DNA of 64,000 bases from Solitalea agri. GTDB lineage: Bacteria > Bacteroidota > Bacteroidia > Sphingobacteriales > Sphingobacteriaceae. The notes under the pieces were generated by a model. That model worked only from the letters and a program-made list of their open reading frames with translations. It did no database searches and was not told the DNA's origin. Below, piece after piece: positions 62,542 through 64,000 of the stretch; positions within the stretch are counted from its first letter, which is position 1, and each line of letters opens with the position of its first letter. The DNA is taken from assembly GCF_023914155.1 (NCBI RefSeq), contig NZ_JAMWYS010000024.1:310001-374000 (forward strand), written 5' to 3'. The position numbers and the translations under genes were made by a program.

Positions 62542-64000
62542 ATGAAAAAAATCCATACCCTTATTTTCCTCTCTCTCTTCTTTTACAGCTTTTCATTAAA
62601 TGCCCAAACAGTTACAAAAGTTATCGATCCGGTAGAGTGGATCAACCCTTTAATGGGAACCGACTCTAAGGTGAGTTTATCTAACGGGAACACCTACCCT
62701 GCCATTGCCGTACCCTGGGGCATGAATTTCTGGCTGCCCCAAACCAATGTTATGGGCGATGGATGGGCTTATCAGTATGCAGCTGATAAAATTAGAGGGT
62801 TCAAGCAGACCCATCAACCTTCACCTTGGATGAATGATTACGGGCAGTTTGCGATAATGCCTGTTACGCAAAGCTTAAAGTTTGAACAAAACGCCAGGGC
62901 GAGTTGGTTTTCACATAAAGCTGAAGTTTCTAAGCCTTACTACTACAGCGTTTATTTAGCCGATGCAGATGTAACCACTGAAATTACTCCTACCGAAAGA
63001 GCTGCCCAGTTTCGATTTACTTTCCCCAAAAACGACAGTTCTTTTGTTGTAATCGATGCCTTTGATAAAGGTTCTTATATCAAAATTCTGCCTAAGGAGA
63101 ACAAAATAATAGGCTACACAACCAGAAACAGTGGTGGAGTACCCACTAATTTTAAAAACTACTTTGTCGTTTATATTGATAAGCCATTTACGTTGGCAGC
63201 AGCCTGGCATAATAAACAATTAGCAAAAGACACACTCGAATATCAGGCTAATCATGTTGGAGCGGTTATCGGTTTCAAAACTTCTAAAGGAGAAAAAGTA
63301 AACCTAAAAGTAGCATCCTCATTTATCAGTTTTGAACAAGCAGAACTTAACCTGAAGCGAGAAATTGGAACCGACAACTTTGAGCAGACCAAACAAAAAG
63401 CGAAAGCAGCCTGGAATAAAGAACTAAGCCGCATTACTGTAGAAGGTGGTACAGTTGACCAGACTCGCACATTCTATTCATGTATGTACCGGACACTTCA
63501 GTTTCCGCAGAAACATTATGAATTAGATGCCAGCAATAAGGTTATTCATTATAGTCCTTATAACGGCAAGGTTTTACCCGGTTACTTATTTGCCGGAACG
63601 GGCTTTTGGGATACATTCAGAGCACTGTACCCATTTTTAAACCTCATGTATCCGGGCATCAACAAACAAATGCAGGAAGGTTTATTAAATGCTTACCGGG
63701 AAGGCGGATTTTTACCAGAATGGTCTAGTCCGGGTTTTAGAAATGTTATGGTAGGTAATAATTCTGCAGCTGTCGTGGCTGATGCTTACATAAAAGGCTT
63801 AAGAGGATATGACATCAATACACTTTATGAAGCCCTAAAACATGGAGCTAACAATGAAGGTCCAATGGATGCGGTAGGACGAAGAGGCGTTGAATACTAC
63901 AACAAACTGGGATATGTTCCATATGATGTAAAAATCGATGAGAATGCTGCCCGAACACTGGAATATGCATACGACGATTTCACCATTTATAAGCTTGCAA
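62542..64000 (+). CDS. GH92 alpha-mannosidase, partial
   Basis: GH92 enzymes are calcium-dependent, inverting exo-alpha-mannosidases acting on alpha-1,2/1,3/1,4/1,6 links. The ATG at 62542 opens a frame that runs off the right edge (486 codons seen; family members are usually about 730-780). A signal peptide (MKKIHTLIFLSLFFYSFSLNAQ) is followed by the N-terminal beta domain with DPVEWINPLMGTDS, SNGNTYPAIAVPWGMNFW and IRGFKQTHQPSPWMNDYGQF, then the start of the catalytic (alpha/alpha)6 barrel with GTGFWDTFRALYP (about 353-365) and GGFLPEWSSPG. The active-site bases of the C-terminal part lie outside the window. Confidence 0.94.
   Translation, partial: MKKIHTLIFLSLFFYSFSLNAQTVTKVIDPVEWINPLMGTDSKVSLSNGNTYPAIAVPWGMNFWLPQTNVMGDGWAYQYAADKIRGFKQTHQPSPWMNDYGQFAIMPVTQSLKFEQNARASWFSHKAEVSKPYYYSVYLADADVTTEITPTERAAQFRFTFPKNDSSFVVIDAFDKGSYIKILPKENKIIGYTTRNSGGVPTNFKNYFVVYIDKPFTLAAAWHNKQLAKDTLEYQANHVGAVIGFKTSKGEKVNLKVASSFISFEQAELNLKREIGTDNFEQTKQKAKAAWNKELSRITVEGGTVDQTRTFYSCMYRTLQFPQKHYELDASNKVIHYSPYNGKVLPGYLFAGTGFWDTFRALYPFLNLMYPGINKQMQEGLLNAYREGGFLPEWSSPGFRNVMVGNNSAAVVADAYIKGLRGYDINTLYEALKHGANNEGPMDAVGRRGVEYYNKLGYVPYDVKIDENAARTLEYAYDDFTIYKLA

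Overview
The window comes from a chromosome of a Bacteroidota bacterium, most likely in or near the Sphingobacteriales. The evidence is SusC/SusD-type nutrient receptors, FecR/ECF-sigma cell-surface signalling, lipoproteins and SPFH/FloA, an ATP synthase beta-epsilon pair with an epsilon that lacks the C-terminal hairpin, the Bacteroidota FtsL-like protein, and several promoters of the TTTG-N18/19-TAnnTTTG type instead of the sigma-70 consensus. No species can be named from the sequence alone.

Layout. 1-11831 (minus) is the division and cell-wall (dcw) cluster in transcription order mraZ-rsmH-ftsL-like-ftsI-murE-mraY-murD-ftsW-murG-murC; murC runs off the left edge and murF is not in the cluster. 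Upstream of mraZ are GTGG repeats phased at about 10 bp that look like MraZ boxes. 12095-16303 (minus) holds a phosphate transporter with its DUF47 partner, then pgk and gapA. 16432-16929 is a tandem array of four identical tRNA-Glu genes. 18415-27477 (minus) is a complete cell-surface-signalling nutrient locus: ECF sigma, FecR, SusC with an STN domain, SusD, DUF4843 and PKD-like lipoproteins. 27985-33271 (plus) encodes two further outer-membrane receptors. 33342-40361 is housekeeping: two peroxiredoxins, MgtC, ObgE, Adk, tRNA-Arg, FloA and an RmlD-like reductase. 40619-42463 is atpD-atpC.

42464-44387 is the accessory part. A 54-bp near-copy of the 3' end of atpC lies 550 bp downstream of the gene. 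Between the two copies is a small XRE-type helix-turn-helix gene that is split by a -1 frameshift exactly at an A7 run. Right next to this is a 1314-bp IS3-family element (43074-44387) with imperfect terminal inverted repeats and an ATA target duplication. Its orfA has an in-frame stop upstream of the A_AAA_AAC slippery site. A second, intact relative of the XRE protein lies at 48186.

44423-53176 holds a thioredoxin/DUF1573-like lipoprotein with a receptor, a luciferase-like oxidoreductase, a VF530 protein, an orphan ABC ATPase, and a second ECF sigma operon with a putative anti-sigma factor and an outer-membrane beta-barrel protein. 53346-64000 (plus) is an alpha-mannoside utilisation locus: a LacI-type regulator, SusC, SusD, GH125 exo-alpha-mannosidase, a phosphomannose-isomerase-like cupin and GH92 alpha-mannosidase (cut by the right edge). 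Five copies of a GCTAAAACGNTTTAGC-like palindrome lie upstream of susC and of the GH92 gene, two of them on top of the predicted promoter -7 element. Together they outline a LacI-controlled mannan/N-glycan regulon: import by SusCD, trimming by GH92 and GH125, and entry of mannose into glycolysis through the isomerase.
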